Assembly: GCF_050948215.1 (NCBI RefSeq)
Contig: NW_027488588.1
Span: 868,001-932,000, forward strand
From: Halictus rubicundus
Taxonomy: Eukaryota; Arthropoda; Insecta; Hymenoptera; Halictidae
Length of the DNA stretch: 64,000 bases
Reading direction: 5' to 3'
Within the stretch, counting starts at the first letter, position 1. Each line of letters begins with the position of its first letter. This document shows positions 21,330 through 32,238 of the stretch, piece after piece. The translations under genes were made by a program, and so were the position numbers. The notes under the pieces were generated by a model. The model saw only the letters and a program-made list of their open reading frames with translations, was not told the origin of the DNA and did not search any database.

Positions 21330-22170
21330 AGATGTTTGAATTGTTTAAAAGTAGGATCGTGTGTAGAGACGCAAAATGAAAGACTAGAACAATGTTTTCA
21401 GGTGACGCAATTTCTTGATCAAACACGACACGAGTATAAGTGTAATTCGCACGGTGCACAGTGCGGACAAGTCGGCACATCTCACTACATTTTTATTTGA
21501 CGATGCACAAAAATTTCCTTTGGCAGAACTCCTTATTAGCAGGAAATGCATATTATTATTCATTTAAAAATCAATTAACAATTTTTTTATGCATAAAAAT
21601 TGTTTTCTTTTTTTTCAACTTATTAATTTTATTGTTAAATTTAATTTTTTGTGACTAATTACCATTGCATATGCATTAGTAACTAAATTTAGATTTTTGT
21701 GAAAAAATTTGGCCATGGAGGCACTCTCTAAAGTGCCAAAAATCGAAAAATGTTATATTAACTGTAAATGAGTGTGCAATAATAATTCTGTGTAATGGAA
21801 AGTTCTTACCAAGGAATATGCATTCTTTATACATTTAATAAAGTGGATTTATTTTTTGTACAAATTTTCAACGGTGGTTTTATTTGTTAATTGCATATAA
21901 AACTTCAAATTAACATAAAACAAAAACGGCAAAGTATATCCTGACATGCATGCATATTCGGATACAATACTTATTATAGTTTAAGAATTTCATAGTTTTG
22001 TCTGCCACTTTTTGCGACTCTCAATTTTATAAACTTTTTAAGAAGTGTCCATACCTTTGCTTTAGGATCTATCGTGGAAAATTTGTTATTTTATTTTTAA
22101 ATGTATTAGTTATATTGTTAAATTTCATTTTTTGTGAACAATTAACAATAAGTATACATTTGTAAACAAA
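21330..22170. other. AT-rich stretch with an internally repeated segment
   Basis: No gene. A segment with GATTTTTGTGAAAAAATTT near 21690 resembles the bases around the Spy C insertion (22130-22170 plus 24662-24690) and shows an uninterrupted AAATTT there. Confidence 0.5.
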
Positions 22171-22805
22171 GGGCCTAGCCGAATAAGATGGTCAAAACTG
22201 CCCTTAGACGTTTTTCAATAATTAATGAACCATTCGAAAGCTGACCAAGAAAAACCCCTCTGAGCCAAATTTCAACCCCCTATCTTGCTCGTGAGGGTAG
22301 TTACAGGGTAAATTAGATTTTGAGCTTTTCCGTGCATTTTCCGCACTCTGATGCTTCCCAAAATTCTGACAAAAATGTGGCATATTTTGGATCCTAAGAC
22401 AGATTTTTGAGAATTTTTTCAGATTTTTTGGATGCAAACTGTGGTCGTAAAAAATGAAAAACCTCAAAAAAATCGGAAAAATGCAGGTTTCTCAAAAATA
22501 TGAAAACATGCTATTGAGCTGTTTACTGCCCCAATAAAGTACCATAACAGGCAGTGTCCTCAATTTTCTTTAAATTTTTTGTTGTGGGAAGTCTCTGTCA
22601 AAAACAAGAAAAACCGAATTTTTTCGACGTTTCTGCTATTAGGAGGAAAGTTACACTTGTTGATTTTATCGCAAGTATATATTAAGGCATTTTTAACGTT
22701 ATTACATTGAAACAAGTAAGTGTTTGACCTCAGAAATATGTTTTAAGAGAAAAATAAATTCTATTTCGTGCGATATATACCAGAATGTTCGCAACGTTTA
22801 CAACA

Positions 22806-22876
22806 TCGCCGGTTGGCCGAGCAGTCAAGGTGTCGGACTACGGAGCGGAAACGCTGGGTTCGAATCCCGTCGAGGG
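22806..22876 (+). promoter_or_regulatory. tRNA-Arg-like Pol III promoter, left arm of Spy C
   Basis: A box TGGCCGAGCAGTCAAGG, anticodon-loop region GGACTACGGA and a perfect B box GGGTTCGAATCCC, with a nine-T run just after 22880. ATATATACC lies about 35 bases upstream. Confidence 0.7.
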
Positions 22877-23298
22877 TAAAGTTTTTTTTTCCATACATCA
22901 TCTTATATTTTCAATTTTTTATTACATGGTTTATTCATGTGATTTTTAAAATATTTTTTTAATGTTTTAAAAATATTTAAGAAACATTTTTGAATAAAAT
23001 ATATGTAAATATAGTTTTAGAGTATCTATCACTTCCTCGATTCTCTAATTGTATATGATCTTCATTACGGTCCTCTCTAACATTCTTAATATTAAAATTC
23101 ATTAATCTGGTTTCTAAGCCTTGCGTCTTCATAAATTAGGGAGGAAATGAGAAGAATTCTGAATAAATAACACGCAGCAAAGTATTGGTTTTTGTCCAAG
23201 TGAAAGAAAAGGGCTACATACTACCACTATTTTTAAAGTGGGGTATCAGGTACAAATAAGCCTTAGCCATTCCTCTTTATTGTAACGTACATGAGGAT

Positions 23299-23751
23299 GT
23301 ATTTCCGTTTATAGTTACTTGATTGAAAACCATCATGAAGAGGGGAGACTTTTGTATTGTCGACAGAGGTTTTCGAGATGTTACATCTCATTTAACAGGT
23401 CTTGGATTCAGAGTTCTCATGCCTGCTTTAAAAGGTAATCGTTCTCAACTTTCGACGAAAGTGTCGAATTATTCCCGAAAAGTCACGAAAATTCATTGGG
23501 TTGTAGAGGCAATGTATAGTATACCAGGTCAAAAGTACCAGCTTCTACATAAACAAGTAGACAACGAAACCTTTCCAAAAATTGGACATAATTGGAACTG
23601 CAAAACGACTCCATTTCAAACAGTATCCTCGGTAGATACTCTGGATTTTCCGGAAATGACAGAAGTAGATTTAAAAATTCTTTTCACGGAATCTTACCAA
23701 TTTTCGCAAGCAATTTCTATATCTGGCGGAAATCGTGGACGAACACAATAA
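23299..23751 (+). pseudogene. Spy (DDE_Tnp_4-like) transposase fragment
   Basis: About 143 codons are open from ATG 23323. The segment GDFCIVDRGFRDVTSHL contains the second catalytic Asp of IS5/Harbinger-type enzymes, and IHWVVEAMYS contains the catalytic Glu. The C-terminal DFPEMTEVDLKILFTESYQFS matches the tail seen in Spy A. The first catalytic Asp and all upstream sequence are absent, and the protein stops before the SWIM finger region. It belongs with the IS5, ISL2EU and Harbinger relatives. Confidence 0.75.
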
Positions 23752-23953
23752 TATAAATATTAATTTATTGCCTAATCCAAGAAAATAATATCATTAAATT
23801 CGAAGTCAAATCGGAGTAATATAAATAAAAGTTAGTTAAAAATGTTACCTCAATATTTTTTAAAAACATTTAAAAAATATTGTTAAAATCACATGAATAA
23901 ACCATGTAATAAAAAATTGAAAATATAAAGATGATGTATGGAAAAAAAAACTT

Positions 23954-24026
23954 TACCCTCGACGGGATTCGAACCCAGCGTTTCCGCTCCGTAGTCCGAC
24001 ACCTTGACTGCTCGGCCAACCGGCGA
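23954..24026 (-). promoter_or_regulatory. tRNA-Arg-like Pol III promoter, right arm of Spy C
   Basis: Inverted partner of 22806-22876; A box, anticodon loop and B box are unchanged by eye, with a T run on the minus strand. Confidence 0.7.
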
Positions 24027-24664
24027 TGTTGTAAACGTTGCGAACATTCTGGTATATATCGCACGAAATAGAATTTATTTTTCTCTTAAAACATATTTCT
24101 GAGGTCAAACACTTACTTGTTTCAATGTAATAACGTTAAAAATGCCTTAATATATACTTGCGATAAAATCAACAAGTGTAACTTTCCTCCTAATAGCAGA
24201 AACGTCGAAAAAATTCGGTTTTTCTTGTTTTTGACAGAGACTTCCCACAACAAAAAATCTAAAAAAAATTGAGGACACTGCCTGTTATGGTACTTTATTG
24301 GGGCAGTAAACAGCTCAATAGCATGTTTTCATATTTTTGAGAAACCTGCATTTTTCCGATTTTTTTGAGGTTTTTCATTTTTTACGACCACAGTTTGCAT
24401 CCAAAAAATCTGAAAAAATTCTCAAAAATCTGTCTTAGGATCCAAAATATGCCACATTTTTGTCAGAATTTTGGGAAGCATCAGAGTGCGGAAAATGCAC
24501 GGAAAAGCTCAAAATCTAATTTACCCTGTAACTACCCTCACGAGCAAGATAGGGGGTTGAAATTTGGCTCAGAGGGGTTTTTCTTGGTCAGCTTTCGAAT
24601 GGTTCATTAATTATTGAAAAACGTCTAAGGGCAGTTTTGACCATCTTATTCGGCTAGGCCCTTT

Positions 24665-25249
24665 GGATTTTTGTAAAAAATTTTGCCATTTGTTCGCCAC
24701 AGTTACAGTGGGGAATTTACTGGAAAATTTCAATATTCGTGTATATCACGATATGAAATACATTTCTTTTGCAAAACATGCGTATTAGGATGGAAATTGT
24801 TAATAATAATCATATAATGACCATATTTATGCATAATACAATTTTGCAATAATTATGTATCAATCATTTTTATGCATTTTTAATTTGTTTTTAATATATG
24901 TTTTATAACTATTGAAAAAGTAATAAGAATGTAGGGATAGATCGAAATGTGCAAGATCACGAGAGTCAATGATTTTGAGTCGCAATGAAAGTACTGAGAA
25001 TGACTCGGATAGCGAAGCAGCAGCAGCATGCTCTGATAGCATTTTGTTGAGTTTATTCATTTTATTCACTAGTATTATAATTTGTTTAAGTTTATTATTG
25101 TTAATTTTACATATGGTTCATTTATTAATAATTTTGTTCTAAACTTGTTAGTTTTTAAAAATAAATTTGTTAATTTTTAATAAATTTTTTTTTCTAAAAA
25201 AATTTTTTTTTGTTAAAATTATGAACTATATTGGCAAATATAATTGTCT
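24665..25249. other. AT-rich stretch, no gene recognised
   Basis: 24720-24800 resembles 53765-53850 (TTTCTTTTGCAAAA block followed by ATTAGGATG), so it belongs to a dispersed repeat. A short acidic plus-strand reading with NESTENDSDSEAAAACSDS near 24985-25045 is not assignable. Confidence 0.4.
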
Positions 25250-25330
25250 GTAAAAAATTTCCTCTATATATGCATTAATAACCGAACTACGAGAAGTGCC
25301 GAAAACAGGCGATTTGTCCGCACTGTGTGG
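25250..25330. repeat. Dispersed repeat F, short fragment
   Basis: Shares TATATGCATTAATAACC and ATTTGTCCGCACTGTG with 622-700 and 54550-54640. Confidence 0.55.
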
Positions 25331-25480
25331 TGCCTCAACGTGTTAACATCATCCACGAGGACCATCGAATTTCGCGGTGATCCGATTAACGCGTGGGCAA
25401 CTTTGTTATTGCGACAGACGTCGTAACTGTACTAGCTACACGGATTAGCGAATACTTTTAATATTTACCTCTTTGTGCAG

Positions 25481-25603
25481 GCAGAGCATAACAAGCAGGT
25501 TGAATCCATTTACGAGCAGACCCAGGAGAGCATAGCAGCAGAGGCACGTCAACGAACGAACACGGCCATCTTCGAGTCTCTTGCTAAAACACGTGATTCG
25601 TAA
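25481..25603 (+). CDS. Candidate terminal exon of a host-like gene
   Basis: A pyrimidine-rich acceptor CTCTTTGTGCAG ends at 25480 and a 41-codon frame opens exactly there, ending TAA at 25601-25603. The charged helical peptide includes HNKQVESIYEQTQESIAAEA, unlike transposon protein. I do not recognise the family. It lies 2 bp from the oppositely oriented glycoprotein ORF end, so the exon may be a stray fragment. Confidence 0.35.
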   Translation, partial: AEHNKQVESIYEQTQESIAAEARQRTNTAIFESLAKTRDS

Positions 25604-25605
25604 CT

Positions 25606-26214
25606 TCATCTTAGTCTTAAACTTCCAACAACTTTTCCGAGTTCAGACGTATCCGGGTCATTGGTCCGAGGTTGATTCTTAGAGGTCGCGTCGTCAGGTG
25701 GTTGGGTCGTGTGTCTTCGCTTGTCAGCTCGTTGAATTAGGAGGTGCGTCAGCGAATTCCATGCGGCTCCACACAAGGTGAAACTGCACCCGTATAGCGA
25801 GTGCAGCTGATAGCCGTGTATTATTGCGTCAGCAATTGCCTTTATAAATTTGAGGATTATAAAGACTGCTAGTATTCCTACACTGAGGGATCCAAGTGCG
25901 ATGAAGCCGTGCCAGAATTTTTCGGCTGCGTTTTCCGCTATCTTGTTGAGTGTTTCCTCATTCATCACGTTCATTATGGAAAGTGATCCATCTGGTATAG
26001 CTTTACCAGTTATGCCTCAAGCTACAGAGTTTAGTACGGCTGATTTTTCGGCTGGGAACATGATATGGTCTCTCAAGTTATTGAGATCACCTTGAGTATA
26101 GATTCCACTGGTAGCCAGATTCGATGGGTTAACGTAGTGCCATGCTGGTTCCTTGAGTGGTGTAGTATTCGAGGTGGCACGGCTTCTATGGGTCCTGTAA
26201 GCGTTTAATCTCAT
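25606..26214 (-). pseudogene. Viral-type glycoprotein C-terminal region with membrane anchor
   Basis: Two collinear frames on the minus strand. 26214-26017 includes NLATSGIYTQGDLNNLRDHI, then a stop. 25974-25606 begins NEETLNKIAENAAEKF, followed by an anchor with GSLSVGILAVFIILK, a post-anchor YGCSFTLCGAAWNSL segment and a polar tail. This layout, with an anchor followed by a long conserved inner region, fits chuvirus-like glycoproteins found as old insertions in arthropods. The assignment is from memory of the family. At least one stop breaks it. Confidence 0.5.
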
Positions 26215-26280
26215 CCAGACTAGCTTTTGGAATGCTAGTTACAATAGGCATTAGATACTCTGGACGTAGTGTGTGAGAAA

Positions 26281-26910
26281 TTAATCACCTGAAGGTAAAC
26301 TTCCCACAATATCTATTATAGTGGTCTCAGCGAATGACAGTGCCAGGGGGTGTTTCCCCATTTCAGGATAAATGAATGATTTATTGCCGAGAAGAGATGT
26401 TGGTGTTATCACCATTTCATCAGGCAATTCTACATCATTTATTCTTTCACCAATTCCCCCTTGATTTGTGACTAGAGGTTTAGTCCCATCCTGGTTTTGT
26501 TCATCAATTGATGACCCTGTCACCTTGAATTTTGCTGTATTAATGGCATCCTCCTCAGATATGTAAGGCTGCTCAGTTAGTATCATACATGCTTCTTTCA
26601 AAATATCCCCGCCAGTCATATGTTCCCTGAACCATAGATAAGGATTGGCTTCCAGATATTGGGGATTTCCTGTAGCTAACAAACATAATTTTGCATATGT
26701 TACATGGTTTTTAAGCGATGAAAAATCCTTCCCTCTTTTTAACCATTCATTGGACCTTTCTTGTAGTATTTGTTCAGTGGGGATATAGTCTGTGAATCCA
26801 GGAACGCTATATAATTGTATAAGAAGTTTAATGGTCTTTTCTCCAATAAAGGTTACTTGTTCGTTCTGCATTGAGGTATATACATCAAAAAATTTCTTAA
26901 ATTCACCCAT
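26281..26910 (-). CDS. Intact 209-codon ORF behind a half LTR, unknown protein
   Basis: The ORF begins at ATG 26910 and ends at 26281. It is soluble-looking, with no zinc or catalytic motif; recognisable stretches are FTDYIPTEQILQERSNEWLK, YLWFREHMTGGDILKEAC and a C-terminal NKSFIYPEMGKHPLALSF. It sits about 15 bp downstream of a TTATAAAAGG box that belongs to the truncated LTR at 26922-27299, and upstream of the glycoprotein remains on the same strand. A viral nucleoprotein-like or gag-like origin is possible but unproven. No stop or frameshift disrupts it, unlike its neighbours. Confidence 0.55.
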   Translation of the reverse strand: MGEFKKFFDVYTSMQNEQVTFIGEKTIKLLIQLYSVPGFTDYIPTEQILQERSNEWLKRGKDFSSLKNHVTYAKLCLLATGNPQYLEANPYLWFREHMTGGDILKEACMILTEQPYISEEDAINTAKFKVTGSSIDEQNQDGTKPLVTNQGGIGERINDVELPDEMVITPTSLLGNKSFIYPEMGKHPLALSFAETTIIDIVGSLPSGD

Positions 26911-26921
26911 TATGATGATTG

Positions 26922-27299
26922 CCTTTTATAAGGTGGCCAGTCCTTTGTTTCCCAAAAGTGCTGGCTCAGGAGTTTGCATCTTTTAATATGCCCGATGTTT
27001 CTTGACTAGTCAGCTGTATGTCGCCAGGATTCTTTTACTTATGAAATCGACGTCTTTTCTTATAATTCGGCATAATTGGATACCCCTCCTGTTTGTTCCC
27101 AAGGTGTAAACTGATCTTCATCTGCGTATCTTGCAGGAAGATAAGTCGGTCTTTTTCCGCGCTACCTAACTGCGTAGAATTCTTAGCGTATATCCTATTT
27201 TATTTTTCTTCGCGTGACATCATCGGATTTCTATAATAATTCGTAATAATTCTTTATCTCAGGGTTTATTCATTGACGGTCGAACCACCGGACGTGACA
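26922..27299 (-). mobile_element. Half LTR of family A (U3 part only)
   Basis: Aligns with 1735-2099 and the equivalent part of 5950-6785, and ends GGACGTGACA. On the minus strand it runs from the LTR start to the TATA box and then stops; the remaining 470 bp of the LTR are absent, replaced by the ORF at 26281-26910. Confidence 0.65.
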
Positions 27300-27890
27300 C
27301 AATCAATGGAAAGCATCCTGAGGTGTGACCAATGGAAAAGAGCGGTTGCGGCCTCAAGATTTGCTTTCTCCTTCTCGAGGCGCTCGAAGCGCCACGATGG
27401 CACGCACATCAAGGACTCTGCACATCAAGGTAGCCTTGAGGGAGCCATGAAACCTCTCCACCATTCCATTGGTCTGAGGATGGTAAGGAGTGGTATGGAT
27501 TCATTCCGAGCCTAGCAGACTCTAACCAATGCAGCGAAGAGGGCTGACTTGAACTGGGTTCCCTGGTCTGTGGAGATGGTGAGCGGGGATCCAAAGGAAG
27601 CCCTGGCAACGGTTTCGGCCTGTATTAACTTGATGGTTATCGCCACTGACCAACTGGAGTACCAGCTGGAGTGCGGCCAGCAGCTTTTTGGAGGACTTAC
27701 AGGTTCCAATAAGGAGATCATTTAGCGGTGCCTGTATACGGGCAGCATCCGCGATACAATGCCTGTAATAATTTAACATTCCCAGAAAACGCCGGAGTTG
27801 AGTGTTGGTTTCTGGTTTGGGAAAATCCTCTATGGCTTTCACTTTGGCAGGAGGGGGGCGATAGCCCTCCTTCGAGTTGATTCGGTGAAT
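27300..27890 (-). pseudogene. Ty3/gypsy pol debris: RT end joined to integrase
   Basis: On the minus strand, RPPPAKVKAIEDFPKPETN and RRFLGMLNYYRHCI form the end of a gypsy reverse transcriptase. They are followed directly by integrase pieces in shifted frames, SPLTISTDQGTQF (second Asp region) and MEWWRGFMAPSRL-type remnants. RNase H and the integrase finger are deleted. Several frameshifts are present. Confidence 0.7.
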
Positions 27891-28065
27891 TTATTTTATT
27901 GAACTTTTTATGGTCTTGAGAAACTCTTTTTACTCCTATACTATTTCTTTTAGAATTGTTTATACTTTGTGCTTGAAGAACTTTCGTGCTTGTGAGAATA
28001 CTTTCTGCTTTTAATTACCTTCATTCTCATGTTTTCCATCTTTAAATGCACTCAACACTATACGG

Positions 28066-29151
28066 GGTGAGTCACCAAACGTTAGCACCTCAAATATCTT
28101 TGTTGTTTCTAAAGATACGTAAAATATGGTAAGGACAAAGTTGAATGGTACAATGGGGCTGACACGATGCAAAAAAATTTTGTTTTTATGTCATTTTTTT
28201 GAGATATCAAGGTCACCTTGACTTTTTAAAATGGAACCACCCTTTTTGAAACACCTACAATGATAGTCCCTTTCATTAGGAATTCAGTGACTATAATTAG
28301 TCCAAGGTCATTCAAGGTCACAGACAGAGAAAACGTATAAGATTTAAAATATGAAAGCAGAATACGTTTATCACGGTTGAGACTTGTAGTAAATAGTAAA
28401 CATAGTATGGTCGTAGTTAAAGTAAACATACTAAGGTCCTTCAGTGTTATTGTTGTTCAGCATTCTTATTTACTATCATTATGTTTCCAAATGCGATTCC
28501 GTCTTATTCAATGACTGAAAAGTGTGATATGATAACGATTTACTGTGAATGTAGACAAAATGCAGTGCAGGACCGATTACTGTATGAAGAGAGGCACCCC
28601 GATCGAAACACTCCTTCTAGACCGACTTTCATTAATACGTACAGCTAGTTTCGAAGTACTGGAAGTGTACATGCAAGACAGCACAAACGGAAGAATCCCA
28701 CGACTAATGAAGACAATGAAATTAATATTTCAGCAGCTACAGCTGTCGATCCTTGCGTGAGTACGAGAAAAATTTCTCGGAAAGCAGGCATAAGTCAAAG
28801 TAGCGTAATACGAATTCTGGCCCGACATAAATTTCATTAGTTCCACATATCGCTCCATCAAGAATTGCACGGGAATGATTTTCAAAATAGAATTAACTTT
28901 TGTCAATGGGGATTGCTTCAAAATCATTCATTTTTTTCTAGTGTCTTGTTTACGGACGAAGCAACATTCACTAATCATGGCCCAATTATACATTTATAAA
29001 ATACAGGTATTCTGCTTCCATATTTTTGTTTCATACGTTTTTTCTGTCTTTGACGCTTGAATGACCTAGGAATAATATAGTCACTGCATTCCTAAGGAAA
29101 GGGACTATCATTGTAGGTGTTTAAAAAAGGGTGGTTCCATTTAAAAAAGTG
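28066..29151 (+). mobile_element. Mariner-like (DUF4817-type) element, copy 2, with inverted ends
   Basis: The left end reads GGGGTGAGTCACCAAACG. 28210-28367 recurs inverted at 29003-29151, so the element has long terminal repeats of about 300 bp, the right one missing its outer part. A degenerate transposase lies between. The same left end is found inverted at 1-621. Confidence 0.65.
28511..29000 (+). pseudogene. Mariner-like transposase N-terminal remnant
   Basis: From ATG 28511 the frame reads MTEKCDMITIYCECRQNAV and LLYEERHPDRNTPSRPTF, the helix-turn-helix start typical of DUF4817 insect transposases, then a stop. In shifted frames it continues VSTRKISRKAGISQSSVIRI, and further to HISLHQ-like and FTDEAT-like residues. 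Many stops and shifts; inactive. Confidence 0.65.
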
Positions 29152-29639
29152 TGTCTGTACAAATAGCAATAATACTGCCTCCAAATAGCATTATATGGAT
29201 AAGAGCCGTCGAAAGATAGTTTCATTACTTAACACTTTTATTTCGTTACTACCTCTACTTGAATAATTGCAGTCAATGCAGTCGAGCATTAGAAGTGGTA
29301 TTATCGGATAAATAAGTAAAAAACTTTTCTATTTATATATTTATTCTTTTTTTAAATTCTATAACTATTACAGAATATATTTTATTGAATAATCATTATT
29401 TTATAAATATCGCAATAATTTCCAAATTAATTAATTACACCTATAAATTATCGATTATAAAATAATGATTACAATGGTGAACAATATGGAAAATAAGAAG
29501 GCAATAAGAGTGTAATGAAATTATACAATAAAAGATAATTATTTTCATTCTACGTATTATACGTTTATTTATTGCCTCTGTCACTGACGTTTTTTCCGTA
29601 ATTCACGAGCAAATGTTCTATTTAGGTAGCGAGCGCGGC
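29152..29639. other. AT-rich stretch, no gene recognised
   Basis: 29340-29440 matches 50700-50810 (ACAGAATATTTT...TATAAATATCGCAATAATTTCC), a dispersed repeat of unknown class. Confidence 0.45.
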
Positions 29640-30023
29640 ATGTTTAGTGATGTTGGTATTTGAGATCAGTGATAGTTCCACGTTCTTAGTTCCACAACCG
29701 ACGAGAGTATTTCGACATTGGGGCCGTTACCGACCGCTCCCAGCACCCACCTGGCACCCACTTTCAGACTCGCAGTTTAACACGGGGGCTGGCAGTCTTT
29801 ATATATATCTCGTGGTTCTTGGAGAGCTCCGCAGACGCAAGACAAAATTTTTTTTTTATCGCGAGAATACCCAAGTGAAAATACAAGAAAACCGGTGTAC
29901 CAACTCCCACGGACGCTGCCCAATCTACCTGTACAGACATCTTTGTTATCAAAATCTCTGAATCCCTTCATACTGTTCCAGGATTTAGAAGAATTAGAAG
30001 TCCCAGGCAACGGTGAAGCCATA

Positions 30024-31259
30024 ATGGCGTCCAAAAACAACGCCAATGACAAAGGCATGGCAGGACACCCCACGTCGTCATCCAAGAACCAAACAGTGAC
30101 CAAAACAAACAATAACAAGAGAAAATCACTTGAACCATCCAACTCAGCGCACTCGGGAACAAAGGTAACAGACACAAAGAATATAATAGAGAATGAATAC
30201 TTATTCAAAAGAAGACGCGAATATGTCATCAACCAATACCCAGCCTCTCACAAGGGCCCAGCATATGTCTCGGCCACATTCAGTAGGACCCATGCCAAAC
30301 CCAGGAACTCCCAAAACGCCCTCATGTTAGCCAAAGCCTTGAGTAAAAACCATGAAGGCGTAGACCAAATCAAAAACGAAGGATTTGGAAAATTTAATAT
30401 AAAGTTCAGAACAGGCACCTAGGCAAACAACTTCGTGAAATCCGACAATAAGGACCTACAGGGAATCAATGTATATATCCCCAAATTCCGAATCACAAGG
30501 AGAGGCCTCATCAAGGGCTTCTCCACTGATTGCGATTTGGAAGATATAAAGGAATTCACAGACTCCCCAGTTTCCATACTAGACGCCAGGAGACTCAATA
30601 GGAAAATAAGAAACCCACAAACAAACACATGGGAGTGGATTCCTAGCGAATCCATAGTTATCACCTTTGAGGGCACGACTCTTCCAGATTACATTAAACT
30701 ATACAAACTAATCCAAACACCGGTAGAACTATACATAGATCCGTTAAAAATATGTTATAACTGCTTTAAAACAGGACACACTGCCAAATTCTGCCGCAGC
30801 GAAAAACTGTGCAAAAATTGTGGAAATCCAGGACACAATATCACTGATTGCCCTACAATAGATACACCTACCTGTGCTCACTGCAAAGAAGCACATCCTA
30901 CTCTACATCCAAGCTGCTCGTCACTCCAAACCAACAAGGAAATAAATAGACAGATGTCCCTACTAAACGTAAGCTTCTACGAAGCCAAGCAGTTGGTCAC
31001 GAGACATTCGCTCAAGAACAATTCCAGAACTATACAGGACAACAAGGAGAACTTTCCTCACCTACGCCAACCATCCCAACAACGCATCCTTCAACTCAAA
31101 GAGTTTGGAGGACAAGAGGTTCCTGGTTCGGCTTCGACCTCTTCCTCTTCCAAAGCATGGTCTCAAGCAAACCCAGCAAACAATACCTCAATACAAGATC
31201 GAGCTGCAAACCTTAAACTCACTGGAAACGACAAATACGAGTATGCGACCGTAAAATAA
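30024..31259 (+). pseudogene. LINE ORF1 (gag-like nucleic acid binding protein)
   Basis: About 411 codons in one frame from ATG 30024, broken once by TAG at 30420-30422. A basic N-terminus is followed by a central fold. Three zinc knuckles are CYNCFKTGHTAKFC, CKNCGNPGHNITDC and CAHCKEAHPTLHPSC, near residues 250-300. ORF1 proteins coat LINE RNA. The last about 18 codons lie in the repeat shared with 8799-9840, so the natural C-terminus may be lost. Confidence 0.75.
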
Positions 31260-32238
31260 AGCAGATACATTCCCCTCTCATTTTTAGGGTATATAAACCC
31301 ATGCATTTTCATCCTCTTCGGTTAGTCGAGAAGCGATTCAGTCGAGATTCAGACGCGGTTCAGTACTCGTGCAGTCACGTCGCGTCAAGTCTAGTGAGAT
31401 TGGGTTAAAGTCCCTTTCGAATCAATTCGTAACCTTATAGATTCCGTTAGTTCTGTATATATTCTATTTGGCATTCAACAATCGCTATCTAACCTCGCAT
31501 TGCCAGTGCGTCAACACCGTGCAACATTAGGTAACAATTTCTCTAATTGTACACTTACTACATCCAATCCCGACACAAACAACAACATTTGTAATTATCT
31601 GAAATCAGAATATATTTGTCTTGTTTGTTAAACTCGCGTAATCTACAACCTTTAATTATTGCCTGATATCCTAATCTAATAATTGAACGTTCCCACATGA
31701 TACAATCTTACCGCTCGGATTGTATCAATTAAATTATATATAAGTGACGAGGCTTACTAATCTTAGATTCAATTCAACGAAGATTTCTCCAACCTAGTGG
31801 CTCCCCGGTTTCGCATTGTGTGCGTCCACGAAAACTATACCATCCTAGCAGATCCCTGATTCCGTATTGGGTTCTTCCGTATCCTAGCAGCTCTCTGGTC
31901 TCGCATCAAGTGCGTCTGCGTGTTATCCACCTTCCTTTTAAATCGGGTTCGCCGCGTGTCTCTCCTAGTGACTCCCCGATAACGCATTGGGTGCGTTCAC
32001 GAAGTTTCATCCTCCTAGTAGCTCCCCGGTTCCGCATTGGGTGCGTCTGCGTTTGACTCCAACCTCCCAGAGGTTCCCTGATTTCGCATCAGGTGCGTCC
32101 TCGACGTCAACTATCCTAGCGGCTTCCCGATCTCGCATTGGGTGTGTCCGAATACCTAACTAACAAATTGAAACCATATTCCTGGGGTAACAACCCCTCG
32201 CCGGCCTCTCGCGTTGCTCGCAGTCCTGGCTCGTAACA
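31195..32238. repeat. 1.04-kb interspersed repeat, copy 2
   Basis: Same unit as 8799-9840, including the TATA box (near 31285) and the hairpin array (31791-32150). It occupies the place where the LINE endonuclease should be. Confidence 0.55.

Larger units (their letters stand above)
22171..24661. mobile_element. Spy-type DNA transposon, copy C, both ends present
   Basis: 2.49 kb, with GGGCCTAGCCG at both ends inverted and arms of about 820 bp (22171-22990 and 23850-24661). It is flanked by AAA and TTT with no other duplication. The arms are very similar, and each carries a tRNA-Arg-like sequence. A plus-strand transposase fragment lies at 23299-23751. The first part of the DDE domain and the SWIM region are missing, so it is non-autonomous. 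Confidence 0.8.
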
